Assembly: GCF_001028625.1 (NCBI RefSeq)
Contig: NZ_CP011805.1
Location: forward strand, 2,821,034 to 2,885,033
Source of the DNA: Pelagerythrobacter marensis
GTDB taxonomy: Bacteria > Pseudomonadota > Alphaproteobacteria > Sphingomonadales > Sphingomonadaceae
Direction of reading: 5' to 3'
DNA: 64,000 nucleotides
In this document: positions 43,247-51,109 of the stretch, one piece after another
Layout of the letters: each line of letters starts with the position of its first letter
Position numbering within the stretch: position 1 is the first letter of the stretch
The notes under the pieces: model-generated
Databases searched by the model: none
Seen by the model: the letters and a program-made list of their open reading frames with translations, nothing else
Told to the model about the DNA's origin: nothing
Made by a program: the position numbers and the translations under genes

Positions 43247-44278
43247 TTAGGAATTTTCGTCAAACAAACCCGACTGCGCACCCTTGGGCGGAGCCATTTC
43301 GAGGTGCTGCCAGCCCGATTCGTTCAGGCATCGCCCCCGTGCCGTGCGCGCGATCAGGCCAAGCTGGATCAGATAGGGTTCGACCACTTCCTCCACCGTA
43401 TCGCGCGGTTCGGCGAGGCCGGCGGCGAGCGTTTCGACCCCGACCGGGCCGCCCCGGTACGTCGTGGCGATCATGGTGAGATAGCGGCGATCCATCGCAT
43501 CGAGGCCGAGCCGGTCGATCTCCAGCCGGGTCAGCGCCTCGTCGGCGACCTTGCGGGTCACCGTGCCATCGCCCGCGACATGGGCAAAGTCGCGCACCCG
43601 CCGCATCAGCCGTCCGGCGACGCGCGGGGTGCCGCGCGACCGGCGGGCAATCTCGCGCGCGCCGGCAGGGTCGATATCCATCCCCAGCAGGCGGGCACCG
43701 CGGGTGACGACCCGGTCCAGTTCCTCGTGCGTGTAGAAGTTCAGCCGCACCGGAATGCCGAAGCGGTCGCGCAGCGGCGTGGTCAACAGCCCCTGCCGCG
43801 TCGTCGCGCCGACCAGAGTGAAGGGCGGCAGGTCGATCCGCACGCTGCGGGCGGAGGGCCCCTCGCCAATGATCAGGTCGAGCGCGCGATCTTCCATCGC
43901 GGGGTAGAGCACTTCCTCCACCACCGGGTTCAGCCGGTGAATCTCGTCGATGAACAGGACATCGTGCGGTTCGAGGTTGGTCAGCAGCGCGGCCAGATCG
44001 CCCGCCTTGGCGATCACCGGGCCGGACGTGGCGCGAAAGCCGACCCCCAGTTCCTTCGCCACGATCTGCGCCAGCGTGGTCTTTCCCAGCCCCGGCGGGC
44101 CGAAGAACAGCACGTGGTCCATCGCCTCGCCGCGCGACTTCGCGCTTTCGATGAAGACCTTCAGGTTCCCTCGCGCGGCCTCCTGCCCGATAAATTCGCC
44201 CAGCGACTTGGGCCGCAGCGCAGCATCGGGATCGTCCGGCTGGCGATCGGGAGTGTGGAGGGGGACGGGGTCGGTCAT
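43247..44278 (-). CDS. ruvB: Holliday junction branch migration ATPase RuvB
   Basis: A 343-residue AAA+ motor that drives branch migration with RuvA. Walker A is GPPGLGKTT (residues 60-68), Walker B FIDEIHRLN, and sensor/arginine blocks SGPVIAKAGDL, GEGPSARSV and DRFGIPVRL follow. The winged helix is at the C-terminus. In most bacteria it follows ruvA directly; here a GIY-YIG gene and palindromic repeats (44279-44782) lie between the two. Confidence 0.97.
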   Translation of the reverse strand: MTDPVPLHTPDRQPDDPDAALRPKSLGEFIGQEAARGNLKVFIESAKSRGEAMDHVLFFGPPGLGKTTLAQIVAKELGVGFRATSGPVIAKAGDLAALLTNLEPHDVLFIDEIHRLNPVVEEVLYPAMEDRALDLIIGEGPSARSVRIDLPPFTLVGATTRQGLLTTPLRDRFGIPVRLNFYTHEELDRVVTRGARLLGMDIDPAGAREIARRSRGTPRVAGRLMRRVRDFAHVAGDGTVTRKVADEALTRLEIDRLGLDAMDRRYLTMIATTYRGGPVGVETLAAGLAEPRDTVEEVVEPYLIQLGLIARTARGRCLNESGWQHLEMAPPKGAQSGLFDENS

Positions 44279-44305
44279 GCCGGTGTAGCGCTAGACGCTA
44301 AATGG

Positions 44306-44326
44306 ACCCTGAAACAAGTTCAGGGT
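44306..44326. repeat. Palindromic repeat, copy 1 (REP-like)
   Basis: Arms ACCCTGAA / TTCAGGGT around the loop ACAAG, 27 bases before the ruvB start. It belongs to a set of three with the same 8-base arm pattern and loop. Confidence 0.75.
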
Positions 44327-44366
44327 GACAGGGAGGGAACCCGATCCATTTCCGACTCGATCCGTC

Positions 44367-44387
44367 ATGCTGAACTTGTTTCAGCAT
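44367..44387. repeat. Palindromic repeat, copy 2 (inverted orientation)
   Basis: Arms ATGCTGAA / TTCAGCAT with loop CTTGT, the complement of copy 1's loop. It lies 24 bases before the GIY-YIG start, so copies 1 and 2 form an inverted pair. Confidence 0.75.
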
Positions 44388-44411
44388 CCATCTCCCGGCA
44401 CCCTCCGCACC

Positions 44412-44747
44412 ATGCCGTTCGAGCGCAACCCCTGCGTCTACGTCCTCGCCAGCGGTCGCTACGGCACCCTCTACATCGGCGTCACCAGCGATCTGATACA
44501 GCGGCTCTATCAGCACCGCGAAGGAATCACGGGCGGATTCACGAAGCGATACCGGGTCCACCGGCTCGTTCGCTACGAGATGTTCGGCGACATGGAAGCG
44601 GCGATCCTGCGCGAGATGCAGCTCAAACGCTGGCACCGGCAGTGGAAGATCAACCTGATCGAGCGGGACAACCCGCATTGGGCGGACCTGGCGGTGGGAC
44701 TCGGCTTCGAGCCGCCGGCTTTGTGCGGGGGGCGCAATGGATCCTGA
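44412..44747 (+). CDS. GIY-YIG nuclease family protein
   Basis: A 111-residue single-domain protein. The GIY-YIG strands appear as VYVLASGRYGTLYIGVTSDL, followed by RLYQHREGI, LVRYEMFGDMEAAI and LKRWHRQWKINLIE. This is the UvrC-type catalytic core (Tyr in TLYIG, Arg in the QRL segment, Glu in EAAI). Small free-standing members are common in sphingomonads, usually next to palindromic repeats. It lies antisense between ruvA and ruvB. Its TGA stop is formed inside palindromic repeat copy 3. The longer open frame upstream of 44412 reads through repeat 2 and is spurious. Confidence 0.9.
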   Translation: MPFERNPCVYVLASGRYGTLYIGVTSDLIQRLYQHREGITGGFTKRYRVHRLVRYEMFGDMEAAILREMQLKRWHRQWKINLIERDNPHWADLAVGLGFEPPALCGGRNGS

Positions 44748-44761
44748 AACGAGTTCAGGAT
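44741..44761. repeat. Palindromic repeat, copy 3
   Basis: Arms ATCCTGAA / TTCAGGAT with loop ACGAG, in the same orientation as copy 1. It contains the stop codon of the GIY-YIG gene (44745-44747) and lies 21 bases beyond the ruvA stop codon. Confidence 0.8.
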
Positions 44762-44782
44762 GACGGGGGAGAGAGTGAAGCA

Positions 44783-45391
44783 CTATCCCGCCGCCCGTTT
44801 CAGTGCCACGCGGATCAGGTCGCTTTCGCTCGCGTCTTCGCCCAGTTCGCCTTGCGCGGCGGCGACGGCGCGGGCGGCGGTGGCGGGTTTGAAGCCGAGG
44901 TTTTCCAGTGCGGATACGGCATCGGCGCTGGCGCCGCCCGCAGGGGCCGCCGCGCCGATCGCAGCGCCCGCCATGCCCCCGCCGGGAAGGGCGCCGGTCT
45001 TGTCCTTCAGCTCGTTGACGATCCGCCCGGCCAGTTTAGGCCCCACGCCCTGCGCGCGGGCGACCATGGCCGCGTCGCCGCCCGAGCAGGCCGCCTGGAG
45101 TTCACCCGGCGAGAGGGTGGAGAGGATCGCCAGCGCGACTTTGCTGCCCACGCCCTGCACCTGGGTCAGCAGGCGGAACCAGTCGCGTTCCCCCGCTTCG
45201 GCAAAACCGAGCAGGCGCATGTCGTTCTCGCTCACCTGCAAATCGGTATAGACGGTGCAGGCTTCCCCGGTTTCGCCCAGCGCGGCGAGCGTCTTGGACG
45301 AACAATGGACAAGATAGCCGACGCCCGCGACGTCGATCACCGCCCAGTCGGTGCCGGTTTCGTCCAGCAGGCCCCGCAGTTTCGCAATCAT
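44783..45391 (-). CDS. ruvA: Holliday junction branch migration protein RuvA
   Basis: A 202-residue DNA-binding partner of RuvB. Domain I (MIAKLRGLLDETG to LGFAEAGERDWF), helix-hairpin-helix pair (QVQGVGSKVALAILSTL and AQGVGPKLAGRIVNELKDK) and C-terminal RuvB-contacting domain (ALENLGFKPATAARAVAAA) are all present. It binds and unfolds the four-way junction. Its usual neighbour ruvB is displaced by the GIY-YIG/repeat insert; ruvC is not adjacent. About 290 bases without a gene lie upstream, before aroC. Confidence 0.96.
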   Translation of the reverse strand: MIAKLRGLLDETGTDWAVIDVAGVGYLVHCSSKTLAALGETGEACTVYTDLQVSENDMRLLGFAEAGERDWFRLLTQVQGVGSKVALAILSTLSPGELQAACSGGDAAMVARAQGVGPKLAGRIVNELKDKTGALPGGGMAGAAIGAAAPAGGASADAVSALENLGFKPATAARAVAAAQGELGEDASESDLIRVALKRAAG

Positions 45392-45683
45392 GCTTTGTTC
45401 CTGCCCGAGCGCGGGCGGTTTGGCCAGCGCTGTGGTGCATTTGTCCGCAAGCCCGCGGAAATCGGAGACATGGACCGCATGTTACACTGTCCTGGAGCAA
45501 AAAAATTGGCCCCGCGCAGCATCCCCTGATCGGCAGGGCAGAGCGCTGGAAAGGGGGCGGGGCAGGGCGGCATAGTACGGGCGACCATGGCATAGGCCGG
45601 TGCCTGTAGGAAAACGGTTCTTCGCATGGCCGCAGCAAAGGTGAAGTGGACAGCCCCCGCACCATCGGACACAAGGCACGGCC

Positions 45684-46766
45684 ATGAGCTGGAACACATT
45701 CGGGCGCGTCCTGCGCATGACGACCTGGGGCGAAAGCCACGGCCCTGCGCTGGGCGCGGTGGTGGATGGGTGCCCGCCGGGGCTGACGCTGGACGAGCAG
45801 GCGATCCAGCCCTTCCTCGACGCGCGCCGTCCGGGGCAGAGCAAGTTTACCACCCAGCGGCAGGAAGCGGACGCGGTGCGCATTCTGTCGGGCGTGTTCG
45901 AGGGGAAGACCACCGGCACCCCGATCAGCCTGATGATCGAGAACACCGATCAGCGGTCGAAAGATTATTCGGAGATCGCCAATACCTATCGCCCGGGCCA
46001 TGCCGACTATGCCTACGACGCGAAGTACGGCTTTCGCGACTATCGCGGCGGCGGCCGGTCGAGCGCGCGCGAAACCGCGGCGCGCGTGGCCGCCGGGGCA
46101 GTGGCGCGGCTGGCTATCCCCGAAGTGACGATCCACGCCTATGTCGTCCAGATCGGGGAGGACCGGATCGACCCTGAGGCGATCGACCTGGCCACGATCG
46201 GCGACAATCCGTTCTTCTGCCCCGATCCGCGCGCGGTCGCGCGGTGGGAAGGGCTGGTCGACGCGGCGCGCAAACAGGGGTCGAGCCTGGGCGCAGTGGT
46301 CGAATGCGTCGCGCAGGGCGTTCCGCCCGGCTGGGGCGCGCCGGTCTATGCCAAGCTCGACGCCGATCTCGCCAGTGCGATGATGGGGATCAACGCGGTC
46401 AAGGGGGTCGAGATCGGCGACGGTTTCGGCGCGGCGACCCTGCGGGGGGAGGACAATGCCGATCCCATGCGGCCTGCCGCTTCCGGGAAAGCGGGTGACG
46501 GGCCGGAATTCACCGCCAACCATGCAGGCGGGATCGCCGGCGGCATTTCCACCGGGCAGCCAGTGGTGTGTCGGGTGGCGTTCAAGCCGACCAGTTCGAT
46601 CCTGACGCCGGTTGCCAGTATCGACCGCGACGGAAACGCGACCGAAGTTCGCACGAAGGGACGACACGATCCCTGCGTCGGCATACGCGGCGCGCCAGTG
46701 GTGGAAGCGATGATGGCGCTGGTTCTGGCCGATCACAAACTGCTCCACCGCGCGCAATGCGGCTAG
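45684..46766 (+). CDS. aroC: Chorismate synthase
   Basis: A 360-residue FMN-dependent enzyme that closes the shikimate pathway by making chorismate. MSWNTFGRVLRMTTWGESHG is the family start. RPGHADYAYDAKYGFRDYRG, GRSSARETAARVAAGA and the C-terminal RGRHDPCVGIRGAPVVEA-like block (KGRHDPCVGIRGAPV) are signatures. It is divergent from ruvA and 19 bases before the MsrQ-like gene on the same strand. Confidence 0.97.
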   Translation: MSWNTFGRVLRMTTWGESHGPALGAVVDGCPPGLTLDEQAIQPFLDARRPGQSKFTTQRQEADAVRILSGVFEGKTTGTPISLMIENTDQRSKDYSEIANTYRPGHADYAYDAKYGFRDYRGGGRSSARETAARVAAGAVARLAIPEVTIHAYVVQIGEDRIDPEAIDLATIGDNPFFCPDPRAVARWEGLVDAARKQGSSLGAVVECVAQGVPPGWGAPVYAKLDADLASAMMGINAVKGVEIGDGFGAATLRGEDNADPMRPAASGKAGDGPEFTANHAGGIAGGISTGQPVVCRVAFKPTSSILTPVASIDRDGNATEVRTKGRHDPCVGIRGAPVVEAMMALVLADHKLLHRAQCG

Positions 46767-46785
46767 CCGGCGGCGGAACCAGAAG

Positions 46786-47361
46786 ATGCTGAACCGCCGC
46801 CCATTGCTATGGGCCCTGCTGGCGCTGCCCGGCGTGTGGATCGCGTGGCGCTGGTGGGCCACGCCGGAGGCTTATGGTTTCGGCCACGCCATCGGCGATA
46901 GCGGGGACTGGGCGGCATGGCTCTTGATGGTGACACTGGCGGTGACGCCGGCCCGGTTGCTGTTCCGCCGCCAGCGATGGACCTTGTGGCTGATGCGCCG
47001 CCGGCGCGATCTGGGCGTGGCCAGCTTCGCCTATGCCGCCGGGCATACGGCTATCTATGTGACCGACCGGGCATCGCTGCCTGCGATTATCGATGCTGCC
47101 GGTTCGCCCGACATGCTGACCGGCTGGCTGGCGCTGGCGCTGTTCATTCCGCTGGCGGTGACATCGAACGACGTGGCCGTGCGCGCGCTCAAGCGGTCGT
47201 GGAAGCGGTTGCACCGGCTGGTCTATCCAGCGGCGATCCTGACCTTCGTGCACTGGGTGCTGGCAGCATTCGATCCGACGACGGCCTACATCCACATCGG
47301 GGTGCTGGCCGCCGTCGAATTGCTGCGGGTCTGGCTACAGCGCCGTCAGAGGGTGACGTAG
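46786..47361 (+). CDS. MsrQ-like heme-binding ferric reductase-type membrane protein
   Basis: A 191-residue polytopic protein with six predicted helices and the ferric-reductase-like transmembrane layout. Heme-coordinating histidines are likely those in FAYAAGHTAIYVTD, RLHRLVYPA and LTFVHWVLAA. It matches the MsrQ/YedZ type, which passes electrons to periplasmic methionine sulfoxide reductase MsrP. No msrP is adjacent here, although the usual arrangement pairs them. Its end overlaps the convergent HhH gene by 16 bases. Confidence 0.82.
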   Translation: MLNRRPLLWALLALPGVWIAWRWWATPEAYGFGHAIGDSGDWAAWLLMVTLAVTPARLLFRRQRWTLWLMRRRRDLGVASFAYAAGHTAIYVTDRASLPAIIDAAGSPDMLTGWLALALFIPLAVTSNDVAVRALKRSWKRLHRLVYPAAILTFVHWVLAAFDPTTAYIHIGVLAAVELLRVWLQRRQRVT

Positions 47362-47849
47362 TTGCGGAAGCGGGCGACTTCGTCCTCGTCGACATATTTG
47401 CCGATCTCGCGGTCGAATTCGGCCATATCCTCGTAAGGACGATATTCCTCGAACTCGTGGATCATGCGATCGGTCATGCCCGGGATCAGGGCGATCGCTT
47501 CTTCGCTGGCGCTGTTCAGATCGATCGGCACGAAGACGTTGACGAGGATTGCGGTGGCTTCTTCCTGCGAAACGTTTTCCAGCAGCGCGGTGTGCAGGTC
47601 GGTCACGTCGGCATAGGGCTGTCCGGCAACGATCGTGTCGGCCAGTTCGGCAGAGATGCCCTCGACCGCGGCAAGCTGCGCGGTAGTGGCAGTGTTGGCA
47701 TCCAGCACGGCAGTGGCGGTTTCTGCGGCGGCATCGGCTGCATCGGTGGCAGCTTCATCGGCCGGGGCGGCAGTGTCTTCGGCGGTGTCCGAACATGCCG
47801 CCAGGGTCATGGCGGTGCCGGTCATGGCGGCGAGTACGATCTTGCGCAT
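47346..47849 (-). CDS. Helix-hairpin-helix domain lipoprotein
   Basis: A 167-residue protein with a signal peptide ending in the lipobox LAAC (Cys19). An Ala/Asp/Glu-rich linker (about 20-50) is followed by two ComEA-like hairpin segments: DANTATTAQLAAVEGISAEL and DLNSASEEAIALIPGMT. Such HhH units in ComEA bind DNA non-specifically, but those proteins are membrane-anchored by an N-terminal helix. Here the acyl anchor and acidic linker are unusual. It is a possible envelope DNA-binding or adaptor protein; function is not established. Confidence 0.7.
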   Translation of the reverse strand: MRKIVLAAMTGTAMTLAACSDTAEDTAAPADEAATDAADAAAETATAVLDANTATTAQLAAVEGISAELADTIVAGQPYADVTDLHTALLENVSQEEATAILVNVFVPIDLNSASEEAIALIPGMTDRMIHEFEEYRPYEDMAEFDREIGKYVDEDEVARFRNYVTL

Positions 47850-48010
47850 TTCAGGAAGTCCTTTTGCGTTGTGAAAGGCGGCACCTTAGCAGGCTCGCGC
47901 ATGTTGCGAACCCCTTGCAATAACTAATTCGCCAAGGCTCCTCGCCACCTCCGCCGACGGGTTCCGGGACATTGCACGGCGAAAAATCAAACATCTGCCG
48001 GACTTTTCGG

Positions 48011-48071
48011 ATCGATCCGTCGATTGATCGAAAATTCCGATGCTAGCCATCGCACAAAAACGCTTTTGTGC
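48011..48071 (+). promoter_or_regulatory. Nested dyad symmetries upstream of ahpC
   Basis: Two palindromic elements within 61 bases, ending 59 bases before the ahpC start. First: ATCG and CGAT words at 48011-14, 48021-24, 48027-30 and 48038-41, the second pair separated by seven bases (ATCG-N7-CGAT), a layout like an OxyR site though the consensus differs. Second: perfect eight-base arms GCACAAAA / TTTTGTGC around ACGC at 48052-48071. Both are good candidates for redox regulator binding, but this is inferred from symmetry alone. Confidence 0.45.
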
Positions 48072-48130
48072 ATTGCAACAGTCACTATCTGGGGCTTCGA
48101 GTTTCACACCTGAAAAAGAGGACTTCAGAC

Positions 48131-48697
48131 ATGGGTATCATTGGAAGCACGATCAAACCGTTCACCGCCACCGCATTCCAGGCGGGCAAGGACTTCTTCG
48201 AAGTTTCGGAAAAGGACCTGGAAGGCAAGTGGTCGGTGTTCTTCTTCTACCCGGCCGATTTCACCTTCGTCTGCCCGACCGAGCTGGAAGACATGGGCGA
48301 AAAGTACGACATGCTGCAGAGCATGGGCGTCGAAGTCTATGGCGTGTCGACCGATACGCATTTCAGCCACAAGGCATGGCACGACACCTCGGAAAAGATC
48401 GGGAAGCTCAAGTTCCCGTTCCTGGGTGACCAGCTGCACACGCTGTCCAAGAATTTCAACGTGCTGCGCGAGGAAATGGGCCTGGCCGACCGTGCGACTT
48501 TCGTGGTCGATCCCGACGGCGTGATCCAGATCATGGAAATCACCTGCGAAGGCGTGGGCCGCAATGCCAACGAACTGACCCGCAAGATCAAGGCGGCGCA
48601 GTACGTTCGCGAGAACCCGGGCCAGGTCTGCCCCGCGGCGTGGGAAGAAGGCAGCGACACGCTGGCTCCTTCGCTCGACCTCGTCGGCAAGATCTGA
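48131..48697 (+). CDS. ahpC: Alkyl hydroperoxide reductase subunit C (peroxiredoxin)
   Basis: A 188-residue typical two-cysteine peroxiredoxin that reduces hydrogen peroxide and organic peroxides. The peroxidatic Cys48 is in FTFVCPTELED and the resolving Cys167 in VCPAAWEEG. Paired with AhpF downstream, which recycles it. The ATG at 48131 gives the family start MGIIGSTIKPF; the open frame upstream to 48068 is not conserved. A hairpin between ahpC and ahpF may lower ahpF relative to ahpC. Confidence 0.98.
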   Translation: MGIIGSTIKPFTATAFQAGKDFFEVSEKDLEGKWSVFFFYPADFTFVCPTELEDMGEKYDMLQSMGVEVYGVSTDTHFSHKAWHDTSEKIGKLKFPFLGDQLHTLSKNFNVLREEMGLADRATFVVDPDGVIQIMEITCEGVGRNANELTRKIKAAQYVRENPGQVCPAAWEEGSDTLAPSLDLVGKI

Positions 48698-48716
48698 TCC
48701 GATCCCGAATACAGGA

Positions 48717-48738
48717 ACCCGGGCCTTCGGGCCCGGGT
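48717..48738 (+). terminator. UUCG-capped hairpin between ahpC and ahpF
   Basis: A nine-base perfect stem ACCCGGGCC / GGCCCGGGT with the very stable TTCG tetraloop, 20 bases after the ahpC stop. There is no T-run, so it may be a stabilising 3' end or a partial attenuator rather than a full terminator. Confidence 0.55.
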
Positions 48739-48894
48739 CACTGAGAAGGCCCGGGGCCTGTCCCCTCTCCCCCCTAGCGCCCCGGGTCTTCATCGACCGC
48801 GCGCATCGCCTTTCATCGCGGGATGCGGCGCGCATTCGCCTGCCGGCGCGACCGGTGGCGCAGCGATGACGCTTTTACGATCAGGAGTTTCGCC

Positions 48895-50481
48895 ATGCTC
48901 GACACCGCAATGCAGCAGCAGCTCAAGCAATACCTCGCCAACCTGCGCGAGCCGATAGAGCTGGTCGCCTCGCTGGGCGACGATGCCAAGTCGGAAGAAA
49001 CGCGCGCTCTCCTGACCGAGATCGCGGGCCTGCACGACATGGTTTCCGCCAGCTTCGACGGTACGGACGAGCGGCGGCCCAGCTTCATCATCCGCCGCGC
49101 TTCGGACGCGGAAAAGTGGGTCCGTTTCGCCGGCCTGCCGATGGGGCACGAGTTCACCTCGCTGGTGCTCGCCCTGCTCTGGGCCGGCGGCCATCCGCCC
49201 AAGGTCGACCCCGAAACGCTGGAGGCGATTGCCCGGCTGGAAGGGGATTACAACTTCGAGATGTATTTCTCGCTCTCGTGCCACAACTGCCCCGACGTGG
49301 TGCAGGCGCTGACGCTGATGGCGCTGACCAATTCGCGGATCACCGCGACCCTGATCGAAGGCGGCACGTTCAAGGACGAAGTCGACGCGCGCGACGTCAT
49401 GGCCGTGCCCGCGACGTTCCTGAACGGGGAGCCGTTCTTCAACGGCAAGATGAATGTCGACGACATCCTCGCCCGGCTCGACAGCGGAGCGGGCGAGCGG
49501 CAGGCGGCGAAGCTGGCGGAAAAGGAGCCGTTCGACGTGCTCGTCGTCGGCGGCGGCCCGGCGGGTGCCTCGGCCGCGATCTATACCGCGCGCAAGGGTT
49601 TCGTCACCGGCATCGCGGCCGAACGCTTCGGCGGGCAGCTGCACGATACGCTGGGGATCGAGAACCTGACCGGCACGACCTATACCGAAGGGCCGAAGCT
49701 GGCCGCGCAGCTCGAAAGCCATGTCGGCGAATACGACATCGACCTGATGGACCGGCTCCAGGCCGAAAAGCTGATCCCCGCCAGCGAACCGGGCGGGATG
49801 CACGAAGTGGTCTTCGCCAATGGCGCCTCGCTGAAAACGCGCGCGCTGATCCTCGCCACCGGGGCGCGCTGGCGCAACCTCGGCGTGCCGGGGGAGGCGG
49901 AATATCGCAACAAGGGTGTGGCCTATTGCCCGCACTGCGACGGCCCGCTGTTCAAGGGCAAGCGGATCGCGGTGATCGGCGGCGGCAATTCGGGCGTCGA
50001 GGCGGCGATCGACCTGGCCAAGATCGTCGGCCATGTGACGCTGATCGAATTCGATACGAAGCTGCGCGCGGACGAGGTGCTGCAGGCCAAGCTGCACAGC
50101 ATGCCCAACGTCACCGTGCTGACCAATGCCCAGACGACCGAGATCACCGGAGCCGACGGGCGGGTCAACGGCCTGGTCTACAAGGACCGCGCCAGCGGCG
50201 AGGAGCATCGGGTGGAGCTGGAAGGCGTGTTCGTCCAGATCGGTCTCGTCCCCAATACAGAGTGGCTGAAGGACAGTGGTCTGGGGCTGAGCAAGTTCGG
50301 CGAGATCGCGATCGACGGCAATGCCGCGACCGATCTGCCCGGCGTGTTCGGGGCCGGCGACTGCACGACTGTGCCCTACAAGCAGATCGTGGTCGCGATG
50401 GGCGAAGGTTCGAAAGCGGCGCTGAGCGCGTTCGATTACCTCATTCGCAACGAACCTGCCGAAGTGGCGGAAGCGGCCTGA
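48895..50481 (+). CDS. ahpF: Alkyl hydroperoxide reductase subunit F
   Basis: A 528-residue flavoprotein that transfers electrons from NADH to AhpC. The N-terminal thioredoxin-like pair holds Cys129 and Cys132 (SCHNCPD); the FAD domain begins GGGPAGASAAIYTARKG; the second redox pair is Cys345 and Cys348 (YCPHCDG); and the NADH fold is VIGGGNSGVEAAIDLA. The spacing of both cysteine pairs equals the Escherichia coli enzyme. AGGAG stands 8 bases before the ATG; the upstream open frame is non-conserved. Confidence 0.97.
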   Translation: MLDTAMQQQLKQYLANLREPIELVASLGDDAKSEETRALLTEIAGLHDMVSASFDGTDERRPSFIIRRASDAEKWVRFAGLPMGHEFTSLVLALLWAGGHPPKVDPETLEAIARLEGDYNFEMYFSLSCHNCPDVVQALTLMALTNSRITATLIEGGTFKDEVDARDVMAVPATFLNGEPFFNGKMNVDDILARLDSGAGERQAAKLAEKEPFDVLVVGGGPAGASAAIYTARKGFVTGIAAERFGGQLHDTLGIENLTGTTYTEGPKLAAQLESHVGEYDIDLMDRLQAEKLIPASEPGGMHEVVFANGASLKTRALILATGARWRNLGVPGEAEYRNKGVAYCPHCDGPLFKGKRIAVIGGGNSGVEAAIDLAKIVGHVTLIEFDTKLRADEVLQAKLHSMPNVTVLTNAQTTEITGADGRVNGLVYKDRASGEEHRVELEGVFVQIGLVPNTEWLKDSGLGLSKFGEIAIDGNAATDLPGVFGAGDCTTVPYKQIVVAMGEGSKAALSAFDYLIRNEPAEVAEAA

Positions 50482-50509
50482 AGCCGCCCGGAGTTATCTC
50501 CGCCCGGCG

Positions 50510-51109
50510 TCACCGCCGCCGCTTGAGTATGAGATAGAGCGCACCCTCGCCCCCGTGGCGACGGTGCGCTTTTCGTATCGCGGCGATATCGGTGCCGTGG
50601 GGGCCGGCAGCGAGCCAGTCGAGCACTTTGGCCCGGATCGCCCCGCGCCGGCTGCCGCGATCGGCCGCATCGACCGGGCGCGAACGACCCGCGATCAGCA
50701 GCACGACCCGTGCATCCATTGCCTTGGCCTGGGCCAGCCCGTCGTCGAGCCGGGCGTGGGCGCTGTCGAGCGTGTGGCCGTGCAGGTCCAGCGTGAAATC
50801 GGGCGCGATCGACCCCGCACGAAAACGGCGGTCCCAGTGCGAATCGAGCCCCGCCTCCTCCCGCGCAGGCACGGGCGCGGCGGGCTTTGGCGGGGGCGGG
50901 GGCGCGACCCGCCGCGTCTGCGGTGGCAGCTTCGCGGGCTTCGTGGCGGAGTGGCTGGCAGGTGGCGGCGGCGGAGAAGGGGCCGCATCGGAACCGGCGG
51001 CCCGCCCGGCAGGCTTGCCGCGATGGGCCGGGCGCAGGGGCGTAACGGTCGCGGCGAGGCGTTCCCAGGCCGCGCGTTCTTCCTCCGAAAGACCGCGCGG
51101 CGCGGTCAT
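50510..51109 (-). CDS. Smr domain protein
   Basis: A 199-residue protein with a proline/alanine-rich, probably disordered N-terminal half and a C-terminal Smr domain (about residues 115-199). Its LDLHGHTLDSAH motif and late HRRHGGEGALYLILKR are the Smr signature. Smr domains act as nucleases or RNA/DNA binders; free-standing bacterial ones are linked to stalled-ribosome mRNA cleavage or mismatch repair. The ATG overlaps the mltA stop by four bases (ATGA), so it is translationally coupled. Confidence 0.88.
   Translation of the reverse strand: MTAPRGLSEEERAAWERLAATVTPLRPAHRGKPAGRAAGSDAAPSPPPPPASHSATKPAKLPPQTRRVAPPPPPKPAAPVPAREEAGLDSHWDRRFRAGSIAPDFTLDLHGHTLDSAHARLDDGLAQAKAMDARVVLLIAGRSRPVDAADRGSRRGAIRAKVLDWLAAGPHGTDIAAIRKAHRRHGGEGALYLILKRRR

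Noticed and set aside
45392..45683. Possible small gene or structured RNA between ruvA and aroC
   Set aside because: No start with a convincing ribosome binding site, no tRNA-like or riboswitch-like fold seen by eye.
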